DNA of 48,039 nucleotides from Saprospiraceae bacterium (GTDB taxonomy: Bacteria > Bacteroidota > Bacteroidia > Chitinophagales > Saprospiraceae). A program made the position numbers and the translations under genes. The stretch covers positions 1-48,039 of the forward strand of contig JAHDIE010000024.1 of NCBI GenBank assembly GCA_020630955.1, given 5' to 3'. Below the pieces are notes generated by a model. That model was not told where the DNA came from and made no database searches. It was given only the letters and a program-made list of their open reading frames with translations. Positions within the stretch are counted from its first letter, which is position 1. The number at the start of each line of letters is the position of its first letter. Shown piece by piece: positions 45,920 to 48,039 of this stretch.

Positions 45920-46336
45920 TTGATTAAAAAATTTACCATAAAAAAGGAGTCAGAGTTAACTGATGTTGCCAAATATGTATCTGACAATTTGAAGTACAAA
46001 ATCATACTTTTATTAGGTGATATGGGGAGCGGAAAAACAACTTTTGTAAAGTATTTGATGAAAGAAATAATTAACTACGATGCTGTAAATTCTCCGACCT
46101 TTTCATTGGTCAATGAATATTCGACAGACCAACCTGAATTAGTTTATCATATGGACTTGTATAGACTTGAAACCATAGAAGAAGCATTGAATATTGGTAT
46201 TGAAGAATATCTGGAATCTGGACATATTAACCTTATTGAATGGCCACAGTTAATTGAACCCATAATCCCTAAGGAAAGCCACAAAATTGAAATTGCTTTA
46301 CTGGAAACTGGAGAAAGAACCATCAGCTTTTCCTAA
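45920..46336 (+). CDS. tsaE: tRNA threonylcarbamoyladenosine biosynthesis ATPase
   Basis: A 138-residue P-loop protein that works with TsaB and TsaD to make t6A at position 37 of ANN-decoding tRNAs. The Walker A motif is GDMGSGKT (residues 33-40), followed by the family motif SPTFSLVNEY and the MDLYRL and EWPQLIEPIIP segments. The start is TTG at 45920; no in-frame ATG is near, and the resulting N-terminus (MIKKFTIKKESELTDVA) is typical. It precedes ald by 51 bases. Confidence 0.92.
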   Translation: MIKKFTIKKESELTDVAKYVSDNLKYKIILLLGDMGSGKTTFVKYLMKEIINYDAVNSPTFSLVNEYSTDQPELVYHMDLYRLETIEEALNIGIEEYLESGHINLIEWPQLIEPIIPKESHKIEIALLETGERTISFS

Positions 46337-46387
46337 GATTTGACCAATCATTAATTTTATTTAAAATTTAATTGCTAATTTAAAGTT

Positions 46388-47617
46388 ATGGCAGGCGATG
46401 GACATAGATCTGGTTTCTCTTCATTCTTTTCAGAAGGACAATATCAAACACAAGCTGAGACTTTATATGTTGAGCAAAAGAAAAGAAATATTTCTATAGG
46501 TATCCCAAAGGAAACCACCTTGCAAGAAAACAGAATTGCCTTAGTTCCTAATAGTGTAAGGAATCTAATAAGTTATGGTCATAAAGTGGTTGTTGAATCT
46601 GGAGCTGGAGCCAAATCGAATTTTTCTGATCATGACTATTCAGAAGCAGGTGCAGAAATTACAAACGTTAAGGAAGAAGTATTCAAATGCCAAGTGCTTG
46701 TCAAAGCAGCACCACCTACTTTACAAGAAATTGATCTCTGTCATAAAGATCAAATGATTCTGTCGCCACTGCATCTGCCAGCACTTAGTCAGGAATTTAT
46801 TCAAGCGCTCCAAAAAAAGCATATTACAACCATTGCCATGGAGTACTTCAAATCTGAAGATGGTTCGTTTCCGGTAGTAAGAATAATGTCTGAGATTGCA
46901 GGAATGAGTGCTATGCTGACTGCCGCTGAACTTTTAAGCTCTGTGAATGGTGGAAGAGGGGTTTTGTTAGGAGGGGTTTCAGGAGTTCCGCCTGCAAAAG
47001 TTGTAATTCTTGGGGCAGGAGTTGTGGGTGAATTCGCTACAAAAACAGCTCTAGGCTTAGGTGCATCCGTTAGAATATTTGATAATGAAGTAAGTAAATT
47101 AATGAGAATTCAATCATTAGTTGGTAGACAACTTCATACCTCTACATATAATCCTGTTTATCTTGGATATCAATTGATGTCTGCAGATGTGGTAATAGGA
47201 GCTGTACATTCACGCAGTGGTAGAGCCCCTATTTTAGTTACGGAGGAAATGATCTCAAAAATGAAAAATGGCTCAGTTGCAATCGATGTCAGTATTGATC
47301 AAGGAGGATGTTTCGAAACTTCAAGAATAACCAATCACAAAAAACCAACATTTGAAGAGCATGGTGTTATTCATTATTGTGTTCCAAATATTGCTTCAAA
47401 AGTACCAAGAACAGCCTCAGTAGCAATCAGCAATATCATAACTCCAATTTTAATTAAATCAGGAAATACAGGGAATTTCGACAACCTTCTATTCGAAAAT
47501 AGAGGAATTAGAAATGGTGTTTATACATACAAAGGTTGCGTGACAAATGCATATATAGCAAAGTCATTTAATTTGAAATATACAGATATAGATCTTCTAC
47601 TTACCTCTAAGTTTTAG
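46388..47617 (+). CDS. ald: Alanine dehydrogenase
   Basis: A 409-residue NAD-dependent enzyme interconverting alanine and pyruvate plus ammonia. IGIPKETTLQENRIALVP is the N-terminal signature with the substrate-binding arginine; KAAPPT, MEYFKSEDGSFPVVRIMSEIAG, and the Rossmann motif VVILGAGVVGEFATKTA follow, then DVSIDQGGCFETSR. It carries about 35 extra residues before the core (MAGDGHRSGFSSFF...), a form I associate with Bacteroidota. Transhydrogenase alpha is related but has a C-terminal membrane part absent here. It ends inside the convergent membrane-protein gene by 11 bases. Confidence 0.9.
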   Translation: MAGDGHRSGFSSFFSEGQYQTQAETLYVEQKKRNISIGIPKETTLQENRIALVPNSVRNLISYGHKVVVESGAGAKSNFSDHDYSEAGAEITNVKEEVFKCQVLVKAAPPTLQEIDLCHKDQMILSPLHLPALSQEFIQALQKKHITTIAMEYFKSEDGSFPVVRIMSEIAGMSAMLTAAELLSSVNGGRGVLLGGVSGVPPAKVVILGAGVVGEFATKTALGLGASVRIFDNEVSKLMRIQSLVGRQLHTSTYNPVYLGYQLMSADVVIGAVHSRSGRAPILVTEEMISKMKNGSVAIDVSIDQGGCFETSRITNHKKPTFEEHGVIHYCVPNIASKVPRTASVAISNIITPILIKSGNTGNFDNLLFENRGIRNGVYTYKGCVTNAYIAKSFNLKYTDIDLLLTSKF

Positions 47618-47957
47618 ATCTATTATTCCTTGCATCTATAAAGCTTTTAATAAAAACAATTAAGGCAAGAACAGCTGTGAAAAGCATTATGCTTACCCTA
47701 ATTATTTGCCCATTATTTTCTCTTCCTATAGCTCCTTTTAAGGCCATACTTAATCCTACTACTGCCAATAATGTAAGTAAAACTGCAACATGTGAAACAG
47801 TTTTGCTTTCATACCTAATACCATTATTCAAGGGCAACAATAACGCGCCCAATACTACAGGAATAAGTGCAGTATTAGAATTGCCAGTTTTCCATCCCCA
47901 AAATCCTATGGCAAGCATAACAAATGCATTTATTGCGCTAATAATGTGTGGTTTCAT
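47607..47957 (-). CDS. Small integral membrane protein, unknown function
   Basis: From the ATG at 47957 the protein is 116 residues and consists mostly of four hydrophobic helices: ISAINAFVMLAIGFWGW, TALIPVVLGALLLPL, VSHVAVLLTLLAVVGLSMAL and VSIMLFTAVLALIVFIKSF. It ends in a basic tail (DARNNRSKT). No motif identifies it; the arrangement resembles small TMEM14-like or DUF-type inner-membrane proteins. It follows the preceding minus-strand gene by 24 bases and may be co-transcribed with it. Confidence 0.65.
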   Translation of the reverse strand: MKPHIISAINAFVMLAIGFWGWKTGNSNTALIPVVLGALLLPLNNGIRYESKTVSHVAVLLTLLAVVGLSMALKGAIGRENNGQIIRVSIMLFTAVLALIVFIKSFIDARNNRSKT

Positions 47958-47981
47958 CAAATTTATTTTTGTTTAATTAAT

Positions 47982-48039
47982 TCAAAATTCTTCTTCAAAT
48001 TCTTCTTCAAACTCATCAAATTTTTGCTTTTTCTCTAAC
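47982..48039 (-). CDS. C-terminal tail of an unidentified gene (5' part outside window)
   Basis: The minus-strand frame reads LEKKQKFDEFEEEFEEEF then TGA (47982-47984), an acidic tail with a repeated FEEE motif. Only 19 codons are visible, so no function can be assigned. The coding call rests on the open frame and on its position 24 bases upstream of the membrane-protein gene. Confidence 0.4.
   Translation of the reverse strand, partial: LEKKQKFDEFEEEFEEEF

Overview
This 48-kb window comes from an AT-rich bacterial chromosome of the phylum Bacteroidota. The evidence is a TonB-dependent receptor with an N-terminal carboxypeptidase-like domain, a type IX secretion (T9SS) sorting domain, a LytS/LytR-type two-component pair, several signal-peptide lipoproteins, and promoters of the Bacteroidota TTTG / TAnnTTTG type. 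The DUF1501-DUF1800 gene pair and overall gene style suggest the Saprospiria/Chitinophagia side of the phylum, but that placement is inference. Most of the window is core chromosome. I see no rRNA, tRNA, CRISPR array, insertion sequence or prophage.

Layout. 1-4070: a lipoprotein cut by the window edge, a putative outer-membrane protein and an acidic PDZ protein. 4152-10570 (minus): isoleucine/valine operon ilvD-ilvB-ilvN-ilvC-ilvA. 10762-14095 (plus): aromatic operon pheA-tyrA-DAHP synthase/chorismate mutase-CDGSH protein. 14242-17034: retropepsin-PDZ protein and a DUF937-OmpA protein. 17208-23423: glycerate kinase, a Dna2-like nuclease-helicase, and a LytS/LytR pair. 23594-26517: HExxH lipoprotein and ComM. 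26561-32800 (minus): TonB receptor, T9SS-sorted discoidin-like protein, DUF1800 and DUF1501 proteins. 33136-34762: two paralogous small secreted proteins and a lipoprotein. 34942-39158: polyprenyl synthase, YbaK deacylase, GhrA-like dehydrogenase, UvrC. 39324-48039: S9 peptidase, GNAT, an oxidoreductase without its catalytic residues, GyrB, TsaE, alanine dehydrogenase, a small membrane protein and the tail of one more gene.

The most striking feature lies between the two amino-acid operons. The 560-bp gap between ilvD and pheA holds two back-to-back ribosome-mediated attenuators. On the minus strand a 17-codon leader with nine isoleucines and one valine precedes a 12-bp terminator hairpin just ahead of ilvD. 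On the plus strand a 22-codon leader with five Phe, four Tyr and one Trp precedes a terminator just ahead of pheA. Both appear to use the same compact logic. A short antiterminator segment sits at the leader stop codon and can pair with the upper 5' arm and loop of the terminator. A ribosome that finishes the leader would cover that segment and allow termination. A ribosome stalled on starved codons would leave it free. Neither leader peptide is long enough to be caught by ordinary gene calling.

Other points worth attention are the CDGSH iron-sulfur protein inside the aromatic operon, two stand-alone proteins resembling T9SS C-terminal domains, a Gfo/Idh/MocA protein whose catalytic Lys, Asp and His positions are all changed, and an inner-membrane DUF937-OmpA fusion with an alanine-rich repeat linker.
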